DNA of 64,000 nt from Todiramphus chloris collaris (GCA_025345505.1 JANVCC010000261.1:2127486-2191485); one strand, 5' to 3'. Shown: positions 35,379 through 49,640, numbered from the stretch's first letter. Translations and numbers: made by a program. Notes: generated by a model from the letters alone, not told the origin.

Positions 35379-38300
35379 ATTATTTTTTCTTTTACATTTT
35401 TCCCCTTCTGCTTTTAGATTTGTAGATACCTATTTTGCATACAAACTATCTACTACAGCAGAGTAAACTTTGCTCACAGGGTTCTGACACTCTTAGGGTA
35501 CAAAAGAGTTCTTGGCAAGCCAACTGGTACAATTTTATTGAAGAGAGCACCTGGAAGGGAAAAAATACTGCAGTAATCCCACCAGCACAGAAGGGAGCTC
35601 TGCTTTAAGGCATTCACTTGTTAATCCACATCCAGGTAACAGTCTAGAGGTAAAAATCACATTTTCACATGTCCTTTTCTGGTGCAAATAGGTCAGGGTG
35701 AAACTATCAGGGCCATAAACACCCAAGCCACAAGAGCTGCCTTAGGAACGGTAAGAGGAGAGATTCTTCCTCTCCGCTGCCACTGGAGTTACCTATTGAC
35801 AACATCTTTAATGAGCCTGACACTGGACAGTGGATTTGAACACAAGCACTTTTAACATGGACCTTGGCATATAGGAGGAAGAGACTTGTTTAATGACTAG
35901 TCCTTTTCCAGAAGCCCAAGTAATCTTTTCTAAAATGTTTTTTAATCCATAATCACACAACATGTACAACTGATGGCAGAGTCTGTTTAGAGTTTGATTG
36001 CCTGGGGTTTAGGCACATGCAATTATCAATTAAAAGCATCAGATATCTAACACTTACTCACAGTCTTTAACCCAGCAACAAATGATAGCCTTTGTCATGA
36101 GATATGAGTTTGTGTAACAGCTTTGGAAATTAAAGATCACAGAGCTCACCGAGAGCAGCAGCAAACCCATGACCACAAAAGCTGTGTCTGAATCTGAATA
36201 AAATGCTTATTTTTCCTGTAGTCTTGTGGCGAGTTTGCTGCCATTATTAAACAGTGTGCGGGCAACTCTCGCAGCAATTTGATTCTCATTTCTCACTGAA
36301 ATAACTGCAGTGCCAGCCTGTAACAGCTGAGGCCTGAGCAGCTTGCACAGCAAAGCTAATGAACATTCAAATCCTGGTTCTGTTAGTTTTGGAAAGCAAG
36401 GAGCATGCATCATCTAAGCTGCTATGTGTCACGCTGCTTCAAGAAAACCCGATGACTGCCTTATCTGCACACGGGTAAACCATCTGGCTTGGTGGGCACC
36501 CTCCCATGTTACCAAATGGTCCTGGTATGGCCAACAGTTTAATGTCACAACCTAAACTGTAAAATTATATCTTGGTTTGTCTAAATTTCATGTGTTAGCA
36601 GATAAAAAACTTGTGTCTACCTAAAAGCGGATCTGGAAATACACTTTGCATTTCTCATTCAGCAAGGGAAGGATGTAATAAATCCAATGTTCTGGGATTT
36701 TTACAGAAGTGCAACATTAACAGTCATTTTAAACGCAAAAAAAAAAAAAAATTACACAGACAAACCCTTTACATTAAGTTTTAACCCAGTTATTATAAAA
36801 ACTTGAATTTGCTGTGGCTGAGTTAGATAGTCAAGACTGATCAAAAGCCCTTACATTTCCTTCAGCCCAAAATTTAACTGTTTTGTAACTGTTTGTCCAT
36901 TATATCAAAGGTATGAAACTGCACTTGTCACGACAGTGAATGTACGTTCTCCAGAACTGCAATAATTAGATTTTCCTGTGTGACATTTTGGTTTCCTCCT
37001 CCCAAAGGCAGAAGTATGCACAAAACAGGCTCTTCCTTTATTCCAAAAGAAATATCTAGATTTCTGTTCTAACCACATATAAGCCGATTAAGCAAGTTCT
37101 TAAACCAGAAAGGTGAAGTTAAGTCAGAGAAAATAACACAGCTAGTAAACATTATACTACATGGAGCAGTGCTCTAAAAGTACACTCTCTTAATGCAAAA
37201 ATTATAGAATGCTTTTATCTAAAAGTTTACAACGCACTAGAGAATCCCCTGTTTGGGGGACTCTGAAAGGCTGATAAAACTATTCTTCAAAAAAATAATT
37301 GCAACTTAAGCTGATCAGAATGAGAAAAAACATTTCATTTCTGAAGCTTTGTCTTCTCTTTAGTTCTTGCTTCAACCTTTTCTTCCACTAAATTTTGAGA
37401 TTTAAAATAAATTTAGGTACCTAATTTGAACAGGGAAGTATATTGCTTGGAAAAAAATCCCTCAGCACCTTTCTGCAGAGACCCAAGCCCAAAATATATT
37501 TTAGAATGAAGTGCAAATATGAAGCTGAACATATTACACTGGCTCTTCTACAACAACAAAACACGAGTTCTGTTCTGAATTTGTCAAAACGTACTCTATG
37601 AATCTGCAGACCTAGATCATTATGTAACAACAGGACATGGCTGACTGGAGAGACTAACAAAAGATGCACAGTAGATACTCGTTTGGAACGGGACAAAAGC
37701 ATCCTCACATCGAGAAGAACGCTGCTTTGTGCGAGAGAGCTGTCAAAGGAACAAAAAGACAAACTCAAAGCTGAACTATTTTTAAGATGAGTGGGCCTGC
37801 ATATTCAAACAGCTAGGAAAAGTACAACAGTTTTACTGCTTGGCAAATGTAAATCGTTGGAGGGGTAATTCTGTATCACACACTTACTGTTTTCCGCTGC
37901 AGGTGGTAGGCACAGAAATCAGGGGTAAAAAAATCTTTTCTTACATTGTTGCATTGGGTTTGGTCGTCAGTTAGACTGTTTCCTATTAATTTTTGCACTC
38001 CTGGTAACTATTGTTATTGATCACAGAAGATACCCAAGACATATTTGTGGCATTTAAAAAGATAAGGCCCAACAATCTACTAAAGAAATCTATCACGAAG
38101 AACAATGATGTCATGAAACACAGCAGACTGTGCTCGGGCAAAGGGACAGGAGGCACGTACAGAACAGAAATTATGTGGAAAGTGCTGCTTTCATGGACTG
38201 TTACTCTGAAAGGCTGCTGCTAATGTGTTATGTTTCAAAGAGTTCACCCGAACAATCTGCGGTAGAAGGTCTCTCTCAGACACCTCTGCCTTGACATATA

Positions 38301-39929
38301 GTCCTCAGAAAAACCTTCAGCAGCAGAGACACTGAGTATGTGGCTAGAATAAAACAATCCTGATGGGTCATCTGTCAGCAACAAAACTGGGGGGGTGGAG
38401 GAAAGAGAAGGCATGTTAAGCCAGTGTGACGAAATGCCATAGCCGAGTTGGATCTTCACAGCTACAATATCCATTGTGTGTGTGCTACCATCCTACACCA
38501 GGATGGTAAAAGCAAAGTGAAGAAAACAAAGTAATTATAATCTTTTAACTTATCAGCTCTGGGGCTAAGCCAGACCAAATATAGGCTTAGATAAATCTCT
38601 GACTATATCCGGCAGCAGTTTAAGGAAGAAAGGCATAAACATAAAGTCCATCTAGAAATCCTTTCTTCAGCCCACCAAGCTTGCCAAATTCCACAACTGA
38701 GTGGCATCCTGAGTCTGAGGTTGCTTATAGACCATAAGTTCAGCAGCTACTGATTAATATATTCTCCATTAACTTTTCCCTATTCCTTCCTTCATCTGTT
38801 TATACTGTTGAGCATCCACGACAGCTTACTGCAAAGATTTCCACAACTTCTGATTTTGGGGGAAAAAACAACCTTTTCCTTTCACCTTTACTGCCTGACA
38901 ACTATATTAACCTAGTTAAGAGAAATCATTCCTGATTGACTTATTTTTGTTTGATTTGACTTTTCTCTCTCATTCATATTGGGCATCCCTTTACCTCTAC
39001 TAAACCAGCAGAACACAGTCAAAGTTAAGTTGAACACAGGTCACAGACTACTTACTGTTCTCCAGTACAACGAAGAATGGATACAGTCAGTTTCTTGGTA
39101 AATATGTTCTATTTTACCACTTGCTTTTCAACAATCAGAATGTACCTCTTCCATTTCTCCTCAAGTTTTGCCCATTTTGGATTGAGTTCTCTTTGAACGG
39201 CCCACACAAAACATGTATGTTGGAAAGAAAATGAAATTCTCCAACTACTCATTTGGAGTATTTCATGAGGAAAACAAGAAAAGAGAGACCAATCTTACAG
39301 CTCTTATCTGATCTATTTTTAGTCTTACATCAATGGCTACAACACAATTGGTTCCTTACACAACAAATACCTTCTCGGTGCTATTTCATCACTCAGGTAA
39401 AAATCTCATGGGTTGCAATTTGTGTCACTGAATAGTGCACTACTATGATTTGACAAGCCATTCCCCGGTGATCTTTATCACATTTCAGAAGACAAAATGC
39501 AACCAGAAGCACCAATTGTATCCCTATGTTTGGTTTACAGTTTCTAAGGTTACTATTTATTTTGCGTGTCCTACTGACACAAGTGATACCAAGGCAGTAG
39601 AATGCACACAAAGAAACAGAAAGCGAGCATTGCCATGGCACGAACAGCAAACACCTTGAACATTCACTTCAAGGAGGGGCTCATTAAGACATTTTTAAAA
39701 GGCTTGTAACTGTAAAAAATTGATTCACCTGCTTTTTGATGTGTAAATAAGATTATTTACAACACAGGAAATAACAACAAAAGTTGAGTGTGTGTTTTGG
39801 TACCAGAAGGTTGGTTAAGATAACTTCAGGATACAGACATGTGGGAATGACAGCTATGTCCTAGGATTAGCAATCATCCCTAGGTACAACCAACAGAAGT
39901 AGAACATATTTTCCTCTGAAGCATATCAG
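35379..39929. other. Intergenic, no gene seen
   Basis: Unique AT-rich sequence with an A-run at about 36737-36751 and a G-run near 38391-38397. ORFs at 37421-37768 (minus) and 38244-38474 (minus) show no domain or family resemblance. Confidence 0.55.
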
Positions 39930-40374
39930 TAAGAGAGCAACAAAGCTGATGAGGGGTCTGGAGAAGAATTCTAATGAGGAGCAATTAAGGGAGCTGGGCT
40001 TGTTCAGTCTGAAGAAAAGAAGGCTGAGGGGAGACCTTCTCACTCTCTACAGCTCCCTGGAGGGATGTTGTAGAGAGGTGGGTGTTGGTCTCTTCTCAAG
40101 TTAGAACAGACAGGTCAAGAGGAAGAGGCATCAAGTTGTACCAGGGGAGGTTTAGGTTGAACACGAGGAAAAACTTCTCTACCAAAAGGGTTATCAAAGA
40201 CTCGACCAGGCTGCCCAGGAAGTTGGTCAAATCACCATCCCTGGATGTATTTAAAAGCCAGCTGGGTGTGGTGCTTGAGGACATGGTGTAGTAGTGGCCC
40301 CGGTAGAATTAGATAAGAGGTGGACTTGATGATCTTAAAGGTCTTTTCCAACCATAGCGACTCTGTGATTCCGT
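39930..40374 (+). repeat. CR1 LINE fragment, intact 3' end
   Basis: Sense-strand CR1: gagcaacaaagctgatgagg, ggagctgggcttgttcagtc, agaaggctgaggggagacctt, ctctacagctccctggaggg, caggctgcccaggaagttgg and the 3' end ggtcttttccaaccatagcg with ctgtgattccgt. The 5' side is truncated as is usual for CR1. ORFs on both strands here belong to the repeat. Confidence 0.95.
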
Positions 40375-43300
40375 AAAGAGTTAGAGCCACTTCACTACCA
40401 CAGCTGCTGTCCCAAGTTAGGTGTCTGGGAACCTCATGGAAGAATTCCATATCTCCAGGTTGTGGGTTTTTTTGTTGGTTTTGTCTTTAAAGGCAAACAC
40501 AAACTTGCTGTGTTTATACGCTCAGCTTTGAGACGTGAGCTCCAAATATGTGTGTGCAGTGCATACTTGGAACAAAATCAAAAAGAATGCACTGCTGAGT
40601 TCAATAAGGCAGCTACAAAATCCCAGGATCCTCTAAAAAATCCCAGCTCCTCCAAATCCCAGGAAAATACATCCACTACTGCCTGTCCTAGACTGATTCT
40701 TGGTTTTTTCTGTTGCATTTTGTCTTACTTGACACAAATAGTTTATCTGGTAAAACAATAACAAATCTCAAGTCAAGTCTCTGTCACTCAAAACAATATA
40801 AAAAGTTAAGATCATTTGTGTATTGGTTTCCATTTTTACCAGCTCCAAAAGAAAGTTCAGTGATCATGTCATCCCAACATGATCTTTTGTCTTTGGTCTC
40901 TGGTAACTGGGATAACAAAACCCAGGTACTCAGAACGAAGAACATTTCCCCCCCCAGTACTTTGTAGGCTTTTATACAAGAACTTATTGCAACAATTTAG
41001 CCATATTAAAACCCACAGAATTGATTTCTTTACACAAGAGCAATTCCTTCCATCAAACACATCTTTCATCTTAGGAAACCACTGTATGTATTAGCCAGAA
41101 GTTAATACCTTATTGATTTAAGGTAAAGTGACTTCATGGACTGTAAAACGAAAAGAGAGAAGTTGCCTGAAGAGGTTCCACATCCCCAATTAGATGATCT
41201 CCTAGTCTCTCCTTTGCAACCTGAACCCTTATGGTTGTCTGGCTTTATGTTTCTAACCCATGTCACAGACTGAAAAAATAGGATCCAGGGGGTATGGCAG
41301 ATAAAAAGCTTTTATCCCTTCATCACACATTGCCTCTCCACATTTAGACTGTGGGTGCCGGGAGAGAAACCAACAAGTTGTTCACAGAGTGCCTAGCATG
41401 GTAAGGCCCTGATTGCATTGCACAGTGTTTGCTGTACACAAACTGCACACAACTGCAGCTGTAAGTTAGTGTTTATAGTCTTTGTAACTTTATGGTTTTC
41501 CTGGATAGGGGAGAATGGTGCATCAGGATGTGCCGTGTGAAAGCTGGAAGCAGTTGGTGAAGCAGGAATTGTGTAGTTTAAATAACAATACGAGCAAATT
41601 CCAATGAAAAGAATGTAACTACTGCTGCCCAGTACAGAACACCTCAAGACCACCACTGGAAATCAGTAGTAAAGGCCAGATAATGCAGCATGCTGATCAT
41701 AATGTCTGAATTAAGAAGCTTCTAAAGCAAATATCTGGCATCTGAAGACCTTTGAGGTTTTTCCTCCAGTAATCACGCAGAGCCATAGGCTGTGTATTTT
41801 GCCACTCCTATTCCCAGAGGAGCTGCATAGCCACAGGTACAATCTCCCAGAATTAGAGCTTAAGACACAGAGGGAGCATTTTGCTACATATCTTCCAGCC
41901 AGGGTTTTATTTTCTAGAGAGAAAGAAAAGGCTTTGGTGTCTGTTTTTCTCCAATGCTGCAAGCAAGATTTTTAAGAGGTATCTGGCCACTTAACACCCT
42001 AGCTTTGTTCTCATGGATTTTGGATAGAATGCTCTTAATATATTTTGCTAGGCTGGAAAAATCCATGAACTTGAATTTATAACACTATAAATATAAAACA
42101 GCACTGACAGGTAACTACCACTGCTTTGTAACGTGCATTCTGCAGGAGGCAACAGCACTGTGTGGCAGGAAAAAAAAAGAAAGAGGATAAAATGGGCAGT
42201 TACTGTGCTCAGGCTCACTGATGACTCTCTGAGTACAAGATTTTCATTAACCCAGTAAAATACAGTAGAAAATTTACAAGACAGGCCACAGAAGTCAGGC
42301 AATGGTTTTGTTTTGTCTATATCCCAACGTGGTTTATAAAGTTTCTGAAAACTAAATCATATTTTCTGCAAATTAATTTAATTTTGTTTAAGCTGTATAA
42401 GTGGTGAAATTGCTAATGACTCTGAAAAAAGCTTTCAGAAGGGCAAAGTATTCCATCTTGATTAAAAACACGAAAGAAGAGTAGGTAGGACTGTAATTGA
42501 CAGTTAGAGGAAAATATGAAATGGTTCTCTCTCATCTTTGTTTTTATTTTATGCTCTAACAGAATATGCTGCTCCAAAACATGGTCTATAACTTTGACAT
42601 ATTTTAATCTGATCTATCATGAAGGTATATTCGTAATCACTAACACATGTTTTTCTCAAATGTAGACACCTAAGGTTAAGCATCTAAAAAAAAAAATAAG
42701 TCTCTTTTTAAAAAAGAGGCTGTCACTGAAGTCAAAGAAAGTTGCAAGACCTCTGATCCTGTGGAGATGGAACTAACCAGTAAGAAAAGCAGAGGGGAGG
42801 TTATGTGATTAACTTTCCTAGCCAAATCTAAAAGCATTGGTACTCATCTTTCTGAAGGCTGACAGAGGAAACATCAGGTAGAACAATTAATACCCTAACA
42901 AGTTTAACATTTGTCAAAATGTTACAAATATTTTGGCCCAAACTCTTACAAAAAAAATAAATCCCACAAATATAATATGCTGCAGGGTAATCAGGATAGA
43001 AATTCATCCCAATATGTTACTACTCTATAGAAAGAATGATCAGGGAAAAAGCAAAAGAGGTATTACCTGACCCTCTAGAAAACAACCTGATAGCCACCAA
43101 GGTCTTTGACATGCTGTAATATGCAAGAGAAAAATCACAGTCCCATAGCCAATATTTAAGTGGTGGATCCTGCTTCTTCCCACTCGTATGTGTTCCAGCT
43201 ACAGTGTGTCCCAAACGCTGTTTGCCCCAGCCAAAGGCAAATGTTGCTGTTAGTTTAGTATCATCTTCTGTAGTACCTATAGCAACAGCAAACAGATTAT

Positions 43301-44844
43301 TGAACACTTAAGCAACAAGTTGATCACTCCCTTATCATAGTTTCATCTGATAATCTTTGAGTGCTGTGTAAACGACTGACATTCTGTAACATGAGTCTTC
43401 TGCACTGTGAACTTTCCCTTGTACAAACATTTTCTTTCACAATACAGCTCAACACTGTGGAAAAATATTTGATCTGAGCTTTTGAAAACATAGTTTATTA
43501 TAGGTCTTATTCTGCACCTCCAATACTCACATAACAGCTTACAGGTGTCAAAGAACTTGGCGCCTCTCAGAATCTGGCCTTTCTTATTAATGAGGTAGAT
43601 CAATTACACTAGCAAAGACAGCATGCTAAGCATGGCACAAACATTAGTGAACAAACTGTTACAGCATTGCCATGAGAAGCTGTATGAGATGGATGAAATG
43701 CAGGAGGGGCAGAGATTAATGCACCAAAGAGGCAAAGTATTTGAGCGTACAGTGATGGAGAGAAATGTCATATTCCCCTGACCACTGTGGTAGATGCTCA
43801 AGCTAAATATCAGGTAAAGGTCTTTGGTGTTTCAAGAATATATGACTTGAGGAAGGTTCAGGAACTGTGGAAATCCAAGAGCAGATTTCGGAGAGCTGAA
43901 CAGCACCAGCTGCACTGGTGGTGTAGCTGTGAAACGTGTGCTGGACAGTTTGTACAAAGAGCCCTGGAGCAAACAGAAGCGTTTTTAAGCAGTGACACCC
44001 GGAGGCAGAAGAGAACTTTTCATCTCCTGTGGCATCAAGGCACATCCATCTATCTTCTGCCTTTCACACCAGCTATAACAATACCCTAAATGCAAAAATC
44101 CCTTAATAGGTTTAGAGTCCTGTAATGAAACAGTCCTTCCAAGCACTCAGAGCTACAGTGTCTAGAGTTAAGGCTGGGCTGGGCACAGGATAAACGACAG
44201 ATGCTCTCTATTAACCCCTCTCCCTTTCCAAAGGGGAAGAGAAAGAGAATATGGGAGACACACACATGAATGGGAAAAGAAAACTAAAACAGCTTCAAAG
44301 AAGATAATAACAGAATGAAATATATACACATACATGCAAGACCAATATTGAACCCAACCTCATGGTAGGAATTCCATCACAGAGATTCTCACACCCCTAC
44401 TAGGCTTCAGCTCTCAAGCACTTCTCATTTAGCAACCGATGAAGCAAGGCATCCCCTTGGTACTCTGCACACTAGTAAATACCATATGAAGTCATACCTG
44501 CTTGCAGGAGTGAATTTTAAAGTGATGGAGGATAATAAAATCAGGGGCACTTTTAACACCTTTCAAACTCTCCTGCAGTCAGGGTGCAAGTCTCACGGTG
44601 GCTCTTTTCCTCCAGAAGAAACACAGGGTTTTGTTTTTTTTTTACCAGAAACACAGTGAGCTGCTCTGTGTTTTTCCGTAATCCAAAATTGCCAGATGGC
44701 TTTGAAGCTGATTTCTAAATCAAATTCTTTCCATGTCTTTTTAACAACGTCTGTCCTGAAAACTACAACAGCACGAAACTCAAAACATATGAAGAATCAA
44801 GTATTGCCAAGTCATTCAGTGTTAGGGCTTTGATGCCACTAAGA
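40375..44844. other. Intergenic, no gene seen
   Basis: AT-rich unique sequence. A C-run lies near 40949-40956 and several A-runs occur (about 42171-42179, 42687-42696). ORFs at 40462-40761, 43020-43307 and 43787-44089 were inspected and none matches a family I know. Confidence 0.5.
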
Positions 44845-45118
44845 GGGCTCAGTGGCCCAGACCAGCTTCACCCAGGACCCACACCCTGCCCAGGTCCCAG
44901 GATTCCATCTCAGCCCCTGCCCCAGTGACAGGGCAGTGGGGCCAATCCCCACCCCTTCCTCGAGGAAGTGCCCCATCTCTGGGGTTGGGGCTGCCCCAGT
45001 GCCCCCGGCTGCCCAGCTCCTGGCCAGGCTGGTGGGACAGGGCCATCCTGGGGACAAGCCATGCCTCCAAACATCCCAGCCTCAGAGAGCCACCAGCCCC
45101 TGCCACACCCTGGCATTC
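44845..45118. other. GC-rich patch of unknown origin
   Basis: About 270 bp with markedly higher GC than its flanks, dominated by CCC/GGG triplets (for example ccaatccccaccccttcctc and ggggctgccccagtgccccc) and with few CpGs. It is open in several frames on both strands, the mark of composition rather than coding. It may be an unclassified repeat or a GC-biased conversion relic. Confidence 0.4.
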
Positions 45119-48100
45119 ATAAGCAATTAAACAGACCACCTCTTCAACCTACTGAGATAGCCACAGCACTACTTATCTACTTAAAAAAACCTCTATCAAT
45201 GAATGGCATAATAGTCTCACAGTTGTGCCATTCCCATAAAAGCCACCACTGCAGCGCACAAGCACAGCAACGTTATTGCCTGTCAGATGTTGTCTCTCAA
45301 ATATCTGTCACTGCATTTCCAATGTCAGAAAGATGAAAGCAGAGTAGCACAAGAAGGAAGGTCCTTTGATTACAATGATAGTTCATCTTCACATGTATTC
45401 TGTTAAATCGTACAGTTGTTTTCTGTTTATTTAAAAAGTTTTCTGGCTCACTCTGCTGCGTAGGCAGCTACACAAGACAGACTGTTTCTACAGCCCTGTA
45501 AAAGTACACCACCAAAAATAAACGTGTTAATTATGCTCTGAAGGTGCTGCTACACCACAATGAAAGTATAAAGAGCAGAAAAATTAAGACAGGCCCATAA
45601 GGCACAGGCTTCTAGAATGGTGAGAGAAATCTGCTTCTAAAAGAGGATTACACCCAAATCAAAAATATTTAGATTCATGATTTCAAGTTGCATAAAACCA
45701 GACATGTTTTATATCACTTTGGAATGTTTCATTGTCACTAAAAAGTTATGTGCAGATTTATAAAGATTTTTAAATCATTATTAGCATCACCCCTGGAATA
45801 CACTGAATTTCTATGCTCTAAGTAATAAAGATCCTACGTACCACCTTTTTTTCAGTTCTGGGATCAATAAGGTGCCATATTAAACTTGCAAGTTGCAGGT
45901 ACATATCCAGTGGCACAACTAATATAAGTGAGACATTGAAACAATGAATCCCAAATGTTCCTTTTCTCTCTTTTATTGAGGATATATTCATGATATAAAG
46001 CAGCAGAGTACACTGGAGTAGTTGAAGAACAGCTAAGAGAGATGGTAGAACACAGACTTCAAACAAACTTGTTTCCAAACACTCTGCTGCTCCCTAAATT
46101 AGGACTTTTTAATCCTTCCACCTCCATTTTTTGAACAGGTGCAATAGTCCAGAAGACACCAAGCTCTGTCAGGGTACTTGACTTGGTGCCAGAGTGGAAC
46201 TTGGTGCATAAAACACTGCAAAATTCCTTACAGCTCTGTTGCCATCACCCTTCCCTCCAGCCAATGGCTGGAGTACGGAGCAGGCGCAGAGAAACATCTG
46301 ACTTCATCTTCCAAGGAGGAAGACATGGCTGTATTACCACTGGTTTATGGGAGGGTCTCCCTGGTGTCAGAAGAAGTGCTGCTTCTTCATAAATCACTCT
46401 GCTTCAGAGGAAATATGTAGTTGGACAAGAATGCCATTGGAATACTTTCTTCTTCCTCTTCAGCCAAAAATCTATATCAGAGATAGCAGTCGTGCATCCT
46501 TTGAGCTTTGTGCTGAGACAAGTAAAGGAAAAAAAATAGGTTCCCACTCTAGAATCCCAGTAAGTGATTCCCATGAGTCTGGCACAAGACAAGGCTTATT
46601 ATTCTTAAGAAAGGGCAGAGGTAGGATCCCAGCTCACTGCCACCAAAGAGAAAAACACTTATCTGAAACAAAGATCATCTTCCATAGCTGTAGATTAGTC
46701 CACAAAACTTCCACAAGCAAGCACCACAAAGGCTTTGGGTTTTGGTCTGTATGGTGTTTTCCACCTCACAGAACAGTTGAGCTGTGATAAAGTTTGATAG
46801 AGTAACTAAGAGTTTCCCGTTATTAGAAGACAAAAAGCATGCCTATCACTTCAGGACAGTGGTAGCACTCTTCTGTCTGTGTACAACTGTGTTGTACATG
46901 ACACCATTTCCCACAGCATTCTCCTGGAGAAACTGGCTGCTTGTGGCCTGGATGGGGTCCTGTCTGGGTCAGATATCTCTAGACACATTCTAGAGCATTC
47001 CTGAGACAAGCAGCACATCACGACAGGCTGGGTAATAATCACTCCGAAGCAGTATCTCGCCTACTCAGTTGCACAGTGAGTCCCTCAGCCTTTTCTGCTT
47101 GCCCTAGACAGAGATATTTCTAATGTTTTAATGTATTTTTCATGATTAAAAATACTACCGTCCCACCAAACTTCAAGTTTTTGTAAATCTCCCAAAGCCA
47201 GTGCCTTCCCTGAACTCCAGGGGAGGTATTTTCTCCAGCTGTGATGATGGTACCAACACAGAAGAAAACCCAGCAGACCTCACACAGCTATTTATAGTGC
47301 TGGGTTTACCCCCGTGGCATCTCCCAGGTTCAGCCACTGAATTTAGGGTTTAAATTTTGCCAGTGTAGAGATTGCCTTTCTTTTCCCTCCACCATTGTAT
47401 TTCCTTCACTAACAAACTCGCTGCGAACAGCCCATTAACGAAACACTTGAATAGCAGGGCTTTTTAATAACATCTGCTGGCCACGATGGCTTGAACCTCC
47501 CGGATTCTTTCGGAAGTGTTTGTACAGAGAGGGGCTGCTGAGCTGTACGTCCTGCAGCAAGTCTTCCACCTGCTGGAGAAATGCAACACTGAGCTTCCTT
47601 CGCAGGAAACAGATGCAGCAAATATCTGAGAGCTACACAATGACCAAAAAAAAAAACCCCACTACCACCAAGGTTCCCTTGTTCTTGTCTAAGTGCACTA
47701 AGTAAATAAATAAAGGTGAAAATGAAGCCATCTGATTAAAAGGATACAAAGAGGTCAAGCATTTGTTGCCAAGGTAGACCTGAGCCCTGTTCTACTTTCT
47801 CAGTATTCCTCTGTTAATAAACTGTTCCTACAAGGTCTCTTGATTTGTGTTTTTACCAAGGACCTGCATTACTTGAAAGGAAATACTACAGGTCTTCTGC
47901 CTTTTGGGCTGTTTTGGATTGCTAACTGTCCTAATAAAGCAAGCAGAGGCATTTCCCCGTTTGTTGTCTTTGCCTAGCTCAATTGGTGGCTCAATCAGGT
48001 ATTCTATGATCCCAAACCAACTGAGCAATTGCCAGATCCTCATGTCCCGGAGCAGACTCAGCGTGGATACCAGGCTAAGCACTGAGGGAAGCTGTTCCCC

Positions 48101-49079
48101 TGCTGCTCCCAGGGAGAGGAGATGGGCTGTTCTCCTGTGACTGGGGGGGATACTCCACATTTCTCAACCTGTATCTCAAGAAAGCATTAAAAAGCCTTTC
48201 AGCAGCGCACAGGTCTGTACCAAACTACAGGGTGTTTTCTACTGACTTGAAGAAGCAGAAACATGATCTTTAGTAAAGGTCCATTAGTTCTTTCAAAGCT
48301 GAACTACCGTTTTTTATTATGCAGGTTCCTTTGGGACTCCCAGAAGCACTTTTCCCTGAGGTGTTGCCTCAGCTTTGAAAAAATCAAGGATGCAAACGGG
48401 GGGAGGGTGGAGGAGGGCTGCAGGAATCCCCTGGTGTTATCCACCCTCCTCTAAAATCTATACATCATCACTAAAATCTATACCTATAGATAAAAATACA
48501 TACCTATATATACACACCTAAAATCTATATATGTCAAGAGGGAGGAAGGTTGTGAAAACGTAACCGAAGGTAGGAAAGGATGGACTACAAAATTCATGTG
48601 GAGTGCTCAGAAATCTGAAATGGGATTAGCAGGCATCACCAGTAAGGAGAGCTGGGCCACAATATGGGCTTCGTAGTTTCTAGATCTTGATAACAGAAGT
48701 TTGGGAATTTTTGGCACAGAAAAATCATACTCATTACACTGCCCTTAACAATACCAAATGTCAAGAATGCTCAGTGTTATGAAATTTATCTTTGTAGCAA
48801 AGGCCAGGCTGGCTCTGCAATTCCCACCCAAAAGCAGCAGGCCATGCTTACGAGCAGGACCCTGCTCGGCAGCGGACTAACGTAGCCCCAGAGTACCTGG
48901 ACATAAGCTGTGTTTTTAATGGGATTCCATAGGATCAGTTCTTATCTCCTCTAACTTAACACTTCTAGAAGAAAATAAAGTCATTACAGGAGATGTGAAG
49001 GCAAGGGAAAAGGCAAATAACAGAAAGGGTAGAGTTCACTGATACAGAGCCATCAAGAATCACATGGTAAGGTGGACAC
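45119..49079. other. Intergenic, no gene seen
   Basis: Contains a hydrophobic minus-strand ORF (45818-46078) and a 146-codon plus-strand ORF (46347-46787), neither recognised. A short imperfect array with three copies of ctaaaatctata (48451-48462, 48471-48482, 48518-48529) lies in AT-rich DNA at 48450-48535. Confidence 0.5.
48451..48531. repeat. Interrupted 12-bp AT-rich repeat
   Basis: Three copies of ctaaaatctata separated by tacctata-like spacers. It looks like a decayed minisatellite or an AT-rich low-complexity tract. Confidence 0.6.
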
Positions 49080-49640
49080 AAGCAATCCGAATGCATTTTA
49101 AGATAAGCAAATGTAAAGTCATGCATAGGAACAAAGAGAATGACTTCTGCTCTGGTAATCAGAAATGCTGAAAAGGATCATCAAGAGAACATCGATTAAA
49201 AAGAGAATTCTGTGCCCAGAGGGGCTACTGTGATTCTGGGATGTTTAAAAAGAGGAATATGAAGCAGGAGCAGAAAATAAGAGAACAGAAGTTCCGTTAA
49301 CTCTGTGTTTGGCAGTGCTGCATCTATTTTTAGAAAAGCATAACTCATTTCCAAGTCAATACGTTAAAAACAACATTGATCACCTACTATGATATCAAAG
49401 TACAGGAATGATTCAGAGGTTTGATGGTGCAAGACTCCAGAGGCTCAATCTTCTCAGCTTAACAGAGAAAAGTCGAAGCCATGATTTGATCACATTCTTT
49501 AAGTACCCAGATGGGGAACACTGGCACTACAGGATTTTTCTGGCTAGCAGCAAAGATACAGCAAGACCCAGTGGCTGGAAGTTGAACCCAAATATTCAGA
49601 AGAGATAGAATATAAATATTAATAATGACAGTACTTAACC
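49080..49640 (+). repeat. Ancient CR1/L3-like LINE fragment
   Basis: Degenerate but colinear with the 3' half of old amniote CR1/L3 elements. The order is agcaaatgtaaagtcatgca, a gggatgtttaaaaagaggaa block, then ctctgtgtttggcagtgctg, then gaggctcaatcttctcagct, ttaagtacccagatggggaac, agcaaagatacagcaagacc and ccagtggctggaagttgaac. A short disrupted segment lies near 49335-49400. It is far more diverged than the other CR1 copies in the window. The 66-codon ORF at 49408-49608 is part of it. Confidence 0.75.

Noticed and set aside
35070-35417. 115-codon plus-strand ORF
   Set aside because: Lies in an antisense CR1 fragment.
43787-44089. 100-codon plus-strand ORF with an antisense 80-codon partner
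   Set aside because: No known motif; paired open frames on both strands suggest chance.
46347-46787. 146-codon plus-strand ORF
   Set aside because: No family resemblance and no evidence of splicing; consistent with chance in 64 kb.
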